Shown here piece after piece: positions 28,213 to 37,870 of a stretch of DNA of 64,000 bases. The stretch's first letter is position 1. Each line of letters opens with the position of its first letter. The DNA comes from Oscillospiraceae bacterium (GTDB lineage Bacteria; Bacillota; Clostridia; Oscillospirales; Oscillospiraceae). The notes under the pieces are model-generated. The model was given only the letters and a program-made list of their open reading frames with translations, was not told the DNA's origin and ran no database searches. Both the position numbers and the translations under genes were made by a program. The DNA is taken from positions 1 to 64,000 of the forward strand of contig JAAWQX010000007.1 of NCBI GenBank assembly GCA_022800755.1. The letters are read 5' to 3'.

Positions 28213-28824
28213 ATGGACGAACGAAAAAACAACAATTATGCGGAACTGTGCGGCATCATAGCGGGCAGTCCTGTTTATTCCCATGAAAGCCGCGGAGAAA
28301 AGTTCTATACCTTTCCCTTGGAAACAAAGCGTCTTTCCGGCACGGCGGATGTACTCAATGTCATCGCCCGGGAGCGCATCATCCGGCAGCTTATGCCCGA
28401 TGACGCAGGGAAAGTCCATGTCATCGGTGAACTGCGCTCGTTCAACAATAAGCGGGGCGAAGGCTCAAAACTGGTCATCACCGTATTTGCCCAGGAGATC
28501 GGTTTTGACGACTGCGAGGATATCAACGATATTGTCCTGTGCGGCACCATCTGTAAGACGCCAAACTTGCGCACTACGCCCATGGGACGGGATATCTGCG
28601 ACTTCATGCTGGCCGTGAACCGGCACTACGGACGCAGCGATTACCTTCCCTGCATCGCCTGGGGGGCAAAGGCAAAGGAAATGTCCACATGGGACGTGGG
28701 GACTGTGGTGGAGCTCAGCGGACGCATCCAAAGCAGGCAATACATAAAGGTCATTGACGGAGAGCCTGTGGAAAAAACTGCCTTTGAAGTCTCAGTGGTA
28801 GATATCCGGGAAGCAGAGGAATAG
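28213..28824 (+). CDS. Single-stranded DNA-binding protein-like, two tandem OB-fold-like segments
   Basis: First segment AELCGIIAGSPVYSHESRGEKFYTFPLETKR; second segment DIVLCGTICKTPNLRTTPMGRDICDFMLAVNRHYGRSDYLPCIAWGAKA. ATG after CGGAGGTG. Confidence 0.82.
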   Translation: MDERKNNNYAELCGIIAGSPVYSHESRGEKFYTFPLETKRLSGTADVLNVIARERIIRQLMPDDAGKVHVIGELRSFNNKRGEGSKLVITVFAQEIGFDDCEDINDIVLCGTICKTPNLRTTPMGRDICDFMLAVNRHYGRSDYLPCIAWGAKAKEMSTWDVGTVVELSGRIQSRQYIKVIDGEPVEKTAFEVSVVDIREAEE

Positions 28825-28826
28825 AA

Positions 28827-28859
28827 AAGAGGTTCGGCAAATGCCGAACCTCTTTTTTA
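28827..28859. terminator. Bidirectional terminator
   Basis: aaaagaggttcggcaaatgccgaacctctttttt. Confidence 0.85.
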
Positions 28860-28867
28860 TGTTTGAT

Positions 28868-30832
28868 TTAGTCCTCGTCGTCATATTCGTCCCGCTGAGG
28901 CTCCAGCAGGGCACGGATGGACAGGGAAATCTTCTGCTTCTCTTCGTCAATAGCAGTGATCTTCGCTTCCACTTCCTCGCCCACAGTGAGCACATCGCCG
29001 GGCTTGTCGATGCGGCGGTCAGCGATCTGAGAAATGTGGATCAATCCATCCACACCGGGGAGCACTTCCGCAAAAGCACCAAAGTCCATCAGCTTGACAA
29101 TCTTGACCTTCGCCACGTCACCCACCTGGTAGGTCTCCAGGAACTTGGTCCAGGGATTGCCGTTGGGATCCTTATGGCCCAAAGAAATCTTGCGAGCCTC
29201 CTGGTCAAAGCTGATGACATATACGTCCATCTCCTGGCCGACGGAGACAATGTCCGCCGGGTTGCGCACACGGCCCCAACTCAGTTCAGACACGTGGACC
29301 ATGCCGTCAATGCCGCCGATATCTACAAACACGCCGTAGGACGCGATAGATTTGACAACGCCGTTATAATGCTTGCCCACCTCAATCTCAGACCAGACCT
29401 TTTCCGCGGCAATGCGGCGCTCCTCGCGCTGCACGGCACGGATCGAACCGACTACGCGGCGGCCCTTGATCTCAGTGATCTTCAGCCGGACATGCTCTTT
29501 GAGCATACTGCTCATTTCCGCCTCGCGGGGCAGGCCGGTCTGGGAAGCGGGAACAAATACGCGGTTGCCCTTTACGGACACGACCACGCCGCCCTTGTTG
29601 TCTTCCGTGACAACGCCTTCCATAATCTCGCCGCTTTCCGCCGCTGCAACGATCAGTTCCCAGGTCTTTGCCGCGTCCAGACGCTTCTTGGACAGCTGCA
29701 CCGTGCCCTCCACGTCGTTTACACGAACGACGACAGCCTCGATCTGGTCGCCGACCTTGATGCAGTCCTCGATCTTTGCCCCCGTCTCCTCGGTGAATTC
29801 CGTGGTGGGGATAAAGCCGGAATACTTCATACCCAGGTCAACATTGACCTCGGTGGGGGTGATGGCGACCACTTCGCCTGTCACTTTATCGCCGTTATAT
29901 ATGGACTTGAAGGACTCCTCCAGAAGTTCCTCAAAGCTCTTTTCAGTGGGTGCGATCCCCGCGGTCGTTTCTTCGTTTTTGATTTCGTCTGTCATCGTTT
30001 GTTTTACCTCCTTAATGATCCACGATGGCGCCGAAGCGCCAGCAGTCATGCCGACTTTCTCCGCATCGCGCAACGCGTCCAGATCCAGTTCCCCGGCGTT
30101 TTCGATGAACTGGACTTGCCCGCAGTGCGCTTTGCAAAGATCGGAAAGGTGCACGCTGTTCGCGCTGTGCTTTCCGCCGACCACGACCATGGCGTCACAC
30201 TCCGAGGCGAGTTTGATCGCTTCGGACTGTCTCGTGGATGTAGCCTCGCATATTGTATCAAATATTTTCAGGTTTGTACACTCTTTTTTTAACTTTTTCT
30301 CACATTGTTCAAAATTTTCCCGGGTCTGGGTGGTCTGAATGACCATTGTGACAGGGTTTTCGCCAAATTCCGGGTGTTTCTCTAAATATGCGTCCAGCGC
30401 CTGCGCGTCCTCAAATACCAGCGGGTTTTCGCAGCAACCGCAAATGGCGACGACCTCCGGGTGGGACGCGGTGCCGATCACGACCACCTTCCGGTGTTCC
30501 GCAGACGCCTCCCGCACCAGTTTGTGGATGCGCAGCACCATCGGACATGTGGAATCCACCACCTGTCCCGTCCGGGCCCGCAGACGGGCTTCCACGTCCA
30601 TGGACACCCCGTGGGCGCGGATGATGGCTTTCGCGCCGATTGGGACTTCCTCCGGCGTTTCCACCACGTGCAATCCCCGCTCCCGAAAGTGCCGCACCAC
30701 ATCGTCGTTGTGGATCAGTTCCCCCAGGCTGTAACAGGCTCCGCCGCCGTCCAGCATCTGCTCCGCCAATTCCACGCTCCGCTTCACGCCGAAGCAAAAC
30801 CCGGCGGATTCCGCTAAAATCACTTCTTTCAC
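28868..30832 (-). CDS. ispH-rpsA: Fused 4-hydroxy-3-methylbut-2-enyl diphosphate reductase / S1-domain (RpsA-like) protein
   Basis: N-terminal IspH (SAGFCFGVKRSVELAEQ, ARTGQVVDSTCPMVLRIHK, MTAGASAPSWIIKEV) followed by four S1-like repeats in one ORF. Confidence 0.95.
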   Translation of the reverse strand: MKEVILAESAGFCFGVKRSVELAEQMLDGGGACYSLGELIHNDDVVRHFRERGLHVVETPEEVPIGAKAIIRAHGVSMDVEARLRARTGQVVDSTCPMVLRIHKLVREASAEHRKVVVIGTASHPEVVAICGCCENPLVFEDAQALDAYLEKHPEFGENPVTMVIQTTQTRENFEQCEKKLKKECTNLKIFDTICEATSTRQSEAIKLASECDAMVVVGGKHSANSVHLSDLCKAHCGQVQFIENAGELDLDALRDAEKVGMTAGASAPSWIIKEVKQTMTDEIKNEETTAGIAPTEKSFEELLEESFKSIYNGDKVTGEVVAITPTEVNVDLGMKYSGFIPTTEFTEETGAKIEDCIKVGDQIEAVVVRVNDVEGTVQLSKKRLDAAKTWELIVAAAESGEIMEGVVTEDNKGGVVVSVKGNRVFVPASQTGLPREAEMSSMLKEHVRLKITEIKGRRVVGSIRAVQREERRIAAEKVWSEIEVGKHYNGVVKSIASYGVFVDIGGIDGMVHVSELSWGRVRNPADIVSVGQEMDVYVISFDQEARKISLGHKDPNGNPWTKFLETYQVGDVAKVKIVKLMDFGAFAEVLPGVDGLIHISQIADRRIDKPGDVLTVGEEVEAKITAIDEEKQKISLSIRALLEPQRDEYDDED

Positions 30833-31434
30833 GGCGCTTCCCTGCCCAATTCCGCGATCAGTTCCATCAACCGCTCGGCAAAAGCTTCGTAGTCCTCATG
30901 GCTCCCGGCGGGGACCGGGATGGGGGCGCCTACGACTAACTTTGCCTTGTGAAAAAACTTTTTGTTCCGACTTATGTAAACCGGTATGATCGGGACCTTC
31001 AGCTTCGCCGCCATGCGCACGGCACCGGTTTTCGCGTCCGCCATGCCGTCTTCCTCCGTGCGGGTGCCCTCGGGAAAGATCATGACCTTGTCCCCGGACT
31101 TCACGCATTTCATGGTCGTACGGATCGCGTCGATGCCTGTGCTGCTGTCCCTGTCTACAAAAAATGAGCCTAAATTCTCAATGAATTTGCCCAAAACCGG
31201 CTTTTCCCGCAGTTCCTCCTTGGCCATAAAGTGGATGTGGTGCGCCGGGCCGAAGGCCTCGCCAATGAGCACGGGGTCTATAAAATTGGAATGGTTCGCG
31301 CAGATGATGGCCGGGCCTTCCGGGATGCACTCCAGGCCGTGATTCTCCGTGGGATAGCAAAAATAAACAAGCGGTTTCAGACGGGCCAGCCACTTGCTGT
31401 AATAGGCGTCGCCTTTTCCCAATACGTCGCTCAT
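30829..31434 (-). CDS. plsC: 1-acyl-sn-glycerol-3-phosphate acyltransferase
   Basis: ICANHSNFIDP (NHxxxxD) and FPEGTRTEEDG motifs. Confidence 0.92.
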   Translation of the reverse strand: MSDVLGKGDAYYSKWLARLKPLVYFCYPTENHGLECIPEGPAIICANHSNFIDPVLIGEAFGPAHHIHFMAKEELREKPVLGKFIENLGSFFVDRDSSTGIDAIRTTMKCVKSGDKVMIFPEGTRTEEDGMADAKTGAVRMAAKLKVPIIPVYISRNKKFFHKAKLVVGAPIPVPAGSHEDYEAFAERLMELIAELGREAP

Positions 31435-32117
31435 ACCGTCGCTCCTTCCCATCGTTCAGCCCGGATCAGGGCCAACAGCGCCTGGATGCTCTCTTCCAGG
31501 GTCATGTCCCCGGTGTCCAGTATCACCGCGTCTTCCGCCGCTTTCAGGGGCGCCGCCGCACGGTTGGAATCCCGCTCGTCCCGGACGCGCATTTCCGTCA
31601 GCACCTCTTCAAAGGATGTGTCTATGCCTTTTTCCCGCAATTCCAGGTGCCGCCGGGCCGCGCGTTTTTCCACAGCGGCGGTCAGAAATACCTTTAAGCT
31701 GGCATGGGGCAGAACCACAGTGCCGATATCACGGCCATCCATGATGACGTTATACTTCTCCGCCATCTGCCGCTGCATGTCCATCAAATACGCCCGCACC
31801 GCAGGCATGGCGGATACATTAGACGCATAATCCGACATTTCCGGCGTACGGATCTGGTCCGTCACGTCCTCGCCGCCCAGCAGCATGTGCTGTACGCCGT
31901 CAATATAGATTATGTCAACCGATAGTTCCGGCAGCAATGCGTTGACTCCGCTTTCATCATCCCGGGCGATGCCGGCGCGACGGGCCGCGAGGCCTACCGT
32001 GCGGTAGATCGCGCCGGTATCCACGTAGACAAAACCCAATTCTTTAGCTGCGGCCTTCGCCAAGGTGGATTTCCCCGCGCCCGCCGGGCCGTCGATGGCA
32101 ACTGAAAAATTAGCCAT
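31431..32117 (-). CDS. cmk: Cytidylate kinase
   Basis: VAIDGPAGAGKSTLAKAAAKELGFVYVDTGAIYRTV; DGRDIGTVVLPHA. Confidence 0.97.
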   Translation of the reverse strand: MANFSVAIDGPAGAGKSTLAKAAAKELGFVYVDTGAIYRTVGLAARRAGIARDDESGVNALLPELSVDIIYIDGVQHMLLGGEDVTDQIRTPEMSDYASNVSAMPAVRAYLMDMQRQMAEKYNVIMDGRDIGTVVLPHASLKVFLTAAVEKRAARRHLELREKGIDTSFEEVLTEMRVRDERDSNRAAAPLKAAEDAVILDTGDMTLEESIQALLALIRAERWEGATV

Positions 32118-32126
32118 ATGCTCTCC

Positions 32127-33350
32127 TTAGTTCATCGCGTTTCCTGCCACATATCCTGTGGACCACGCGATCTGCAAATTGAATCCGCCGGTATAGGCGT
32201 CCAGGTCCAGTACCTCACCAGCAAAATATAAGCCCTGTACCAGCTTTGATTCCATGGTACGGGGATTCACTTCATTTAAACTGACCCCGCCCGCGGTAAC
32301 GATGGCTTCCGCAAAGGGGCGTTTGCCCGATACGCACACCGGAAAATGCTTGAACAGCCGCACCAGCCCCAGCCGTTGTTCCCGGGTGATGGAATGGACT
32401 TTCGTATCCGGGTCGATGCCCGACAGCCGCACCAGCACCGGGATCATCATGCGGCCTGCCAGTCCGCCCAGGGCATTTTTGAACTCCTTGTTCTTCTGTT
32501 CTTCAAAGTCCCGCAGGATGCGCGCGTCCAGCTTTTCTTCCTCCAGGCCGGGCTTCAGGTCGATCTCCAGCCGGTAACTGTGTCCGTCCATGTCCCGCAT
32601 ATGGGCGCTGGCAGACAGTACCAGCGGACCGGTCACGCCGAAATGGGTGAACATCATCTCCCCCAGTTCCCGGTAAATGCGCCGGTCATCCTCATAGGCG
32701 GTGAGCGTCACGTTTTTCAGGGAAAAGCCCTGCATTTCGGCGCAGTAGCCATCGGGGGATTCCAGCGGGACCAGGGACGGGCGGCATGGCACAATGGCAT
32801 GTCCGGCTTCCTTCGCCAGCCGGTGCCCATCGCCGGTGGAGCCGGTGGCGGGGTAGGATAAGCCGCCGGTACAGATGGCCGCGTTCCGACACGTAATCTC
32901 TCCGGTGTCTGTTTCCACGCCGGTGACCTCGCCGTCGGCGATTTTCAGTTTCTTCGCCGTCTGGCGCAGCACCCGAACCCCAGCGCGTTCCAGATTGCGG
33001 ATCAAAGCGCCCGCCACATCCCCCGCCTGGTCAGACACCGGGAACACCCGGTTCCCCCGCTCCACTTTGAGCGGTACGCCTAGGGATTCAAACAGGTCCA
33101 TCACTTCGGAGGGGGGGAATCGGTTCAGGGCGCTGTACAGGAATTTTCCCCCGGTGGGGATGTGCTCCAGCACCGTTTTCGGTTCACAGGCGTTGGTCAC
33201 GTTGCACCGGCCCTTGCCCGTGATGCGGAGCTTGCGTCCCAGCATCCGGTTGGGTTCCAGCAAAACAACGTCCAGCCCCCGCTGGGCGGCGACAGCGGCG
33301 CACAGCATCCCTGCCGGGCCGCCGCCGATCACAACTGCGTCAGTTATCAT
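32127..33350 (-). CDS. HI0933-like NAD(P)/FAD-dependent oxidoreductase
   Basis: VIGGGPAGMLCAAVAAQRG; GRKLRITGKGRCNVTN; C-terminal ASKL..GLYFAGEVLDLDAYTGGFNLQIAWSTGYVAG. Confidence 0.94.
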   Translation of the reverse strand: MITDAVVIGGGPAGMLCAAVAAQRGLDVVLLEPNRMLGRKLRITGKGRCNVTNACEPKTVLEHIPTGGKFLYSALNRFPPSEVMDLFESLGVPLKVERGNRVFPVSDQAGDVAGALIRNLERAGVRVLRQTAKKLKIADGEVTGVETDTGEITCRNAAICTGGLSYPATGSTGDGHRLAKEAGHAIVPCRPSLVPLESPDGYCAEMQGFSLKNVTLTAYEDDRRIYRELGEMMFTHFGVTGPLVLSASAHMRDMDGHSYRLEIDLKPGLEEEKLDARILRDFEEQKNKEFKNALGGLAGRMMIPVLVRLSGIDPDTKVHSITREQRLGLVRLFKHFPVCVSGKRPFAEAIVTAGGVSLNEVNPRTMESKLVQGLYFAGEVLDLDAYTGGFNLQIAWSTGYVAGNAMN

Positions 33351-34224
33351 CGGTCAAAAACACCGCGTACTCGCTCCACACATCCTCCAGGCGGCGGAAG
33401 GTGTCCGAGATATTTTCCCGGGAGCAAAAGCCGATCTCCGCCAGCAGGGCATTGAGCAGGCTCATGGGCGCTACGAGGGAATCAATGAACGAGACCATGT
33501 CGCTCCGGGCGTACAGGTTGATATTGGAAATGCCGTACAGGGGCGACGCCTCGCAGTCAGTGATGCCGATGGTCTCCGCGCCCCGGGACTTTGCGTACTT
33601 CATCGCCGCCACCGTGCGGCTGGAATACCGGGGGAAGCTGATACCGATGACCACGTCTCCGGGACCTACCCGGAACAGCTGTTCATAGACCTCGCTCACC
33701 GCCGTGTCGTGGACAACGGCTACATTGTCCATAATCAGGCTCATATAATAGCCGAAAAACGTCGCCAAACTGGATGACGCGCGGGTGCCGATGATATACA
33801 CCTTTTTCGCATTCACGATGGCGCTCACCGCCCGGTCAAAGGCTTCCCGGTCCACGCTTTCCAGCGTGATGCGCACGCGCTCGGCATCGGCAGTCATAAT
33901 AGAATCGATGAGGTTCTCCTCATCGATCTGCTCCGTAGCCACTTCAATCCGCTGAACGGAAGTGAGCTTATTGCGCACCACTTCCTGCAACACTTTGCGC
34001 ATTTCAGGATATCCGTCATAGCCCAGTTCCGCAGCAAAGCGCACCACCGTCGATTCGCTGACGCCCACGGTCTTGCCCAGCTTCCCCGCTGTCATGAACG
34101 CAGCCTTATCGTAATTTTCCAAAATATACTTGGCGATATTTCGCTGTCCCTTGGAAAAACTGGCGGATTCCCGTTCGATCACTGCTAAGATATCGTTTTC
34201 CATCTTATCGACCTCTTCCACCAC
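33340..34224 (-). CDS. RpiR/MurR-family transcriptional regulator
   Basis: HTH_6 (SKGQRNIAKYILENYDKAAFMTAGKLGKTVGVSESTVVRFAAELGYDGYPEMRK) plus SIS domain. Confidence 0.93.
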   Translation of the reverse strand: MVEEVDKMENDILAVIERESASFSKGQRNIAKYILENYDKAAFMTAGKLGKTVGVSESTVVRFAAELGYDGYPEMRKVLQEVVRNKLTSVQRIEVATEQIDEENLIDSIMTADAERVRITLESVDREAFDRAVSAIVNAKKVYIIGTRASSSLATFFGYYMSLIMDNVAVVHDTAVSEVYEQLFRVGPGDVVIGISFPRYSSRTVAAMKYAKSRGAETIGITDCEASPLYGISNINLYARSDMVSFIDSLVAPMSLLNALLAEIGFCSRENISDTFRRLEDVWSEYAVFLTDDN

Positions 34225-34316
34225 ATATCAACATGCGGTTTGATTGTCCCTATCATACGCAATTCTGCCGCATTTTGCAAGTGAAATTGCAATATCTTTT
34301 CAAAAAACTTGCATTT

Positions 34317-35030
34317 TTACAGTTCCGTGGTCAGATAACGCACTTCTTCCGCGGTCAGATAACGCCATTTTCCACTGGGCAGGTCTCCTAATTCCAGCGC
34401 CCCTTCGGATACCCGCGCCAGGCGCTGCAGCTTCAATCCGCACTGGGCGCACATTTTTCGCACCTGACGGTTCCTGCCCTCTCCGATGGTCACGGAAAGC
34501 TGTCCCCGCCCACCGCCCTGGCGGATCAGCTGCACGTCCAGCGCTTTGATCATGCAGCCGTCAATGTCCATTTCCCTGCCCATCGCCCGGACCGCGCCCC
34601 GGAGGTCTTCCCCTACCACGTCTACTATGTAGGTCTTCGCCACCTGATGGGATGGGTGCATCAGCCGGTTGGCGGTCTCTCCGTCATCGGTCATGATGAG
34701 CAGGCCCTCGGAATACATGTCCAGCCGCCCCACGGGATACAGCCGTTTTCCCGGCAAGCGCACCAGTTCCGCCACGGTGGGCCGGCCCTGGTCATCGTGC
34801 ATGGTGGTCACATAGCCCTTGGGCTTATTGAGCATTACGTAAGTATGGCTTTTCTTTCCCGGCAGACGCTCGCCATCCACCAAAATAAGGTCTGTCTCCG
34901 CGTCCGCCGACTGTCCGGTCTGGGCTTTCACGCCGTTCACCGTCACCCGGCCCTGGGCAATCAATTCCTCCGCCGCCCGGCGGGAACACAGTCCCGCCCC
35001 GGCGATGATTTTTTGCAATCGTTCCCGCAT
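34317..35030 (-). CDS. rluB: RluB-family pseudouridine synthase
   Basis: S4 domain (RLQKIIAGAGLCSRRAAEELIAQGRVTVNG); VGRLDMYSEGLLIMTDDGETANRLMHP. Confidence 0.93.
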   Translation of the reverse strand: MRERLQKIIAGAGLCSRRAAEELIAQGRVTVNGVKAQTGQSADAETDLILVDGERLPGKKSHTYVMLNKPKGYVTTMHDDQGRPTVAELVRLPGKRLYPVGRLDMYSEGLLIMTDDGETANRLMHPSHQVAKTYIVDVVGEDLRGAVRAMGREMDIDGCMIKALDVQLIRQGGGRGQLSVTIGEGRNRQVRKMCAQCGLKLQRLARVSEGALELGDLPSGKWRYLTAEEVRYLTTEL

Positions 35031-35044
35031 CTTTGTTTATCCTC

Positions 35045-36181
35045 TCATTGGATCAATTCATACACGCCCAGTCCCCGCAGCCATTGCAGAAAGCTCCGCT
35101 TCGCCGCCGTTGGCACGGCAATATCACTACAGTAAACGTAATCCGTCTCTCCCTGGGGGACACCGTTCACGCAGACAATCAATTTTCCCGCGCGTTCCCC
35201 CGCCTCATGGCCGGGAAACACGAACCGAGGCAGCTGCACAGAGACACTCACCTGGTCTTCCGGCGCAGTCAATACCCGCACTTCCTCCCGAGGCCGCACG
35301 GTCACAGTGCCGCCCGCGTCGGAGATCAGTGGCAAGCTCACCGTGTCCTCCGGCCCGACGGCAGGCATATAGCGGTACTCCCGGTACGCCCAGTCATACA
35401 GCGCCATGTGGTCATCCCAATCGTCCGGGGCATGGAGCGTCACGCAGATCAGCCGCGCCCCGTCCCGCTCACAGCAGGACACCAATGTCCGCCCCGCCGC
35501 TTTGGTAAAGCCGGTCTTAACACCCAGCACACCGTCGCACATCGTCAGCAGTTTATTGTGGTTTACATAAGTTAGTCCTTTGATGGTCACGGCATGGGTC
35601 CCAACGATTTTCGCAAAAGATTCATTTTCCATCGCGTGTGCTGCCAGCGTTGCCATATCCCGGGCAGTGGAGTAGTGGGTCTCTCCGTCCAGCCCGTGTG
35701 GATTTTCAAAGGAAGAACCGCTCATTCCCAAGGCTTCGGCCTTCTCGTTCATCAGTTCGGCAAACGACGGGATATCCCCCGCCACATGGCAGGCCACCGC
35801 CGTGGCTGCGTCATTGCCCGAGGCCAGCATCATGCCGTAGAGAAGTTCTTCCAGCGTGTAGGTCTCCCCCGACTTGAGATACATGGATGAGCCTTCCACC
35901 GCCGCCCATTCCGGCTTGATCGTGACAGCTTCTTCCGGCGCACAGTTCTCCAGCGCCACCAGTGCCGTCATGATCTTAGTGGTAGATGCAATGAGCATCC
36001 GCTGATCGGCGTTCTTTTCATAGAGGACCCGCCCGCTGTCTGCGTGGATCACAATGGAGCACTCCGCGGATACCGCCGGCGCTGTTTCCACCGCCAAAAC
36101 TGGCATGGATACTGTGTACAGCACTGCCGCTGTTAAGAACACATGTACAAGTTTTTTCAATAAAAGCACCACCCTGAGCAA
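35045..36181 (-). CDS. D-alanyl-D-alanine carboxypeptidase (serine, DacF-like)
   Basis: IASTTKIMTALVAL (SxxK), SGNDAA (SxN), GVKTGFTKAAGRTLVS (KTG). Confidence 0.95.
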   Translation of the reverse strand: MLRVVLLLKKLVHVFLTAAVLYTVSMPVLAVETAPAVSAECSIVIHADSGRVLYEKNADQRMLIASTTKIMTALVALENCAPEEAVTIKPEWAAVEGSSMYLKSGETYTLEELLYGMMLASGNDAATAVACHVAGDIPSFAELMNEKAEALGMSGSSFENPHGLDGETHYSTARDMATLAAHAMENESFAKIVGTHAVTIKGLTYVNHNKLLTMCDGVLGVKTGFTKAAGRTLVSCCERDGARLICVTLHAPDDWDDHMALYDWAYREYRYMPAVGPEDTVSLPLISDAGGTVTVRPREEVRVLTAPEDQVSVSVQLPRFVFPGHEAGERAGKLIVCVNGVPQGETDYVYCSDIAVPTAAKRSFLQWLRGLGVYELIQ

Positions 36182-36220
36182 ATTTTGGGCAGTGCTTATT
36201 ATTGTCTGTTTTGAGCCGGA

Positions 36221-36613
36221 TTATGCCTCGTCCGGCTGTTTGTTTTTCACGTTGTTGATGAGGTTTTCCACCCGGTCAAACACTTCCGGGATCATATCCA
36301 GCGCCCGGTCAAGGAAGGTATCCGCCGGCGCCTTGGTGCTCACAAAGCGGACCAGCCCGTCTTTCACCACGAGAAAGCCCAGGGGATACATCTTCACGCC
36401 GCTGCCCACGCCGGCGCCCATGCCGTTATTTCCGTTTTTCAAACCGCCCTCGCCGCCGCCGGTGGCAAGCCCCAGGCTCACCTGAGACACGGGGATCAGC
36501 GTGATGCCGTCGGGGGTGAATACGGGATCGCCGATCACCGTGTTCACGTCCACCATTTCTTTGATCTTGGTCATGGAAATGTTCATGACCTCACCCAAAT
36601 AACTTTTTTCCAT
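36221..36613 (-). CDS. GerW/YtfJ-family sporulation protein
   Basis: MVDVNTVIGDPVFTPDGITLIPVSQVSLGLATGGGEGG...GVGSGVKMYPLGFLVV. Confidence 0.95.
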   Translation of the reverse strand: MEKSYLGEVMNISMTKIKEMVDVNTVIGDPVFTPDGITLIPVSQVSLGLATGGGEGGLKNGNNGMGAGVGSGVKMYPLGFLVVKDGLVRFVSTKAPADTFLDRALDMIPEVFDRVENLINNVKNKQPDEA

Positions 36614-36616
36614 CTG

Positions 36617-37237
36617 TCAGACTTCCTTTCCCGCAATGAGCGTGTTCGCCGCTTGTTCCTGTTTGATCCGTTTCCGATGCTTCAATAAAAGCCGCAGGCC
36701 GCCAAAGGCCATGATCAGGCCGAATTTGCACAAATACCAGATGCGGATGGTCACGGACAAATATCCGTCGATCACCAGCGCATTCGCTGAAAAATCCACG
36801 TCCAGCCGCACATCCGAACGCTTCACCCGCGTCAGCCCCAGGGCGTTCACCCCGGCGCTGACGTATCCGTACAGCATGGCCGCGTTATATGGGTCCGCCG
36901 CCCCGGAAATAAAGTACAATCGCAATTTGTGTACCCGGAAACGTAATTTTTTTACGCTGCGTACTACAAGGTCCAGCGCCGCTTTGATCTCATCCCAATT
37001 GAAATCAAAATTCCAGGACTTTTTCAGCGGCGGTTCTTCGCGCTCTGGCGTTTTCTTCTTTTTTCCGATTTTCTTTTCGTGCTCTGCTTTGCCGAACCTC
37101 CCGGGATACAGCCAGATCACCTTCGGCCCGACACGTATCCCCACCATGGCTTGTCCCGCTTGATAACCCGCGTCAACCCCCACCGGCAGCAGCATCAGCA
37201 GCACAAAAATCCCCAGGATCACAGCAAGAATTTTCAT
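36617..37237 (-). CDS. DUF2953-type protein
   Basis: N-terminal TM and sequence pattern; located between scpB and ytfJ, a common Clostridia arrangement. Confidence 0.8.
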   Translation of the reverse strand: MKILAVILGIFVLLMLLPVGVDAGYQAGQAMVGIRVGPKVIWLYPGRFGKAEHEKKIGKKKKTPEREEPPLKKSWNFDFNWDEIKAALDLVVRSVKKLRFRVHKLRLYFISGAADPYNAAMLYGYVSAGVNALGLTRVKRSDVRLDVDFSANALVIDGYLSVTIRIWYLCKFGLIMAFGGLRLLLKHRKRIKQEQAANTLIAGKEV

Positions 37238-37851
37238 GTTGCTTCCTCTGCCTGAACAGGCGGCTCGTCTGGCGTTAGTTCCAACTGCTCACCGCTTTCA
37301 GACTTCTGCTCAATGGCCGCTTTCAGCGCTTCCGCCCCTTCCTCCGGCACGATCTCCGGCAAAGACGGCAAATCCTCCAACTGCTCAATGTTCATCACCC
37401 GCAAAAACGTATCCGTAGTACGAAACAGCATAGGCCGCCCCGGCACATCCAGGCGTCCGCAGGTCTCGATCAGCCCCCGCTCCGCCAGAACGCTCACGGA
37501 ATAGGAGCTGTCCACGCCCCGCACGTCTTCAATATACGCCCGAGTCACGGGCTGGAAGTACGCCACGATCGCAAGCACCTCCAACGCCGCCTGGCTGAGC
37601 TTCGGCGGTTTGCGATGACGCATCATTTTCACGATCAGATCCGCGTATTCCGGCTGGGAGCAAAGCTGATAGCTGTCCTCCAGCCTGCGCAGGCAGATGC
37701 CTGCTTTGCGTTTCTGATACTCTCTGGAAAGATGTTCACCGCAGTCGATTACATCTTCCCGGTCCAGTCCCAACACTTCGGCCAGCTTATCGATGGTCAC
37801 GGGGTCCCCCGAGGCGAACAGGATCGCCTCCATGGCATGTATCTGATCCAT
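37234..37851 (-). CDS. scpB: Segregation and condensation protein B
   Basis: MDQIHAMEAILFASGDPVTIDKLAEVLG; LEVLAIVAYFQPVTRAYIEDVRGVDSSYSVSVLAERGLIETCGRLDVPGRPMLFRTT. Confidence 0.95.
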   Translation of the reverse strand: MDQIHAMEAILFASGDPVTIDKLAEVLGLDREDVIDCGEHLSREYQKRKAGICLRRLEDSYQLCSQPEYADLIVKMMRHRKPPKLSQAALEVLAIVAYFQPVTRAYIEDVRGVDSSYSVSVLAERGLIETCGRLDVPGRPMLFRTTDTFLRVMNIEQLEDLPSLPEIVPEEGAEALKAAIEQKSESGEQLELTPDEPPVQAEEAT

Positions 37852-37870
37852 GTTTTTCGTCCCTTCGTCC

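Noticed and set aside
28841-30292. 483-aa + strand ORF
   Set aside because: Antisense shadow of the ispH-rpsA fusion; no domain pattern.
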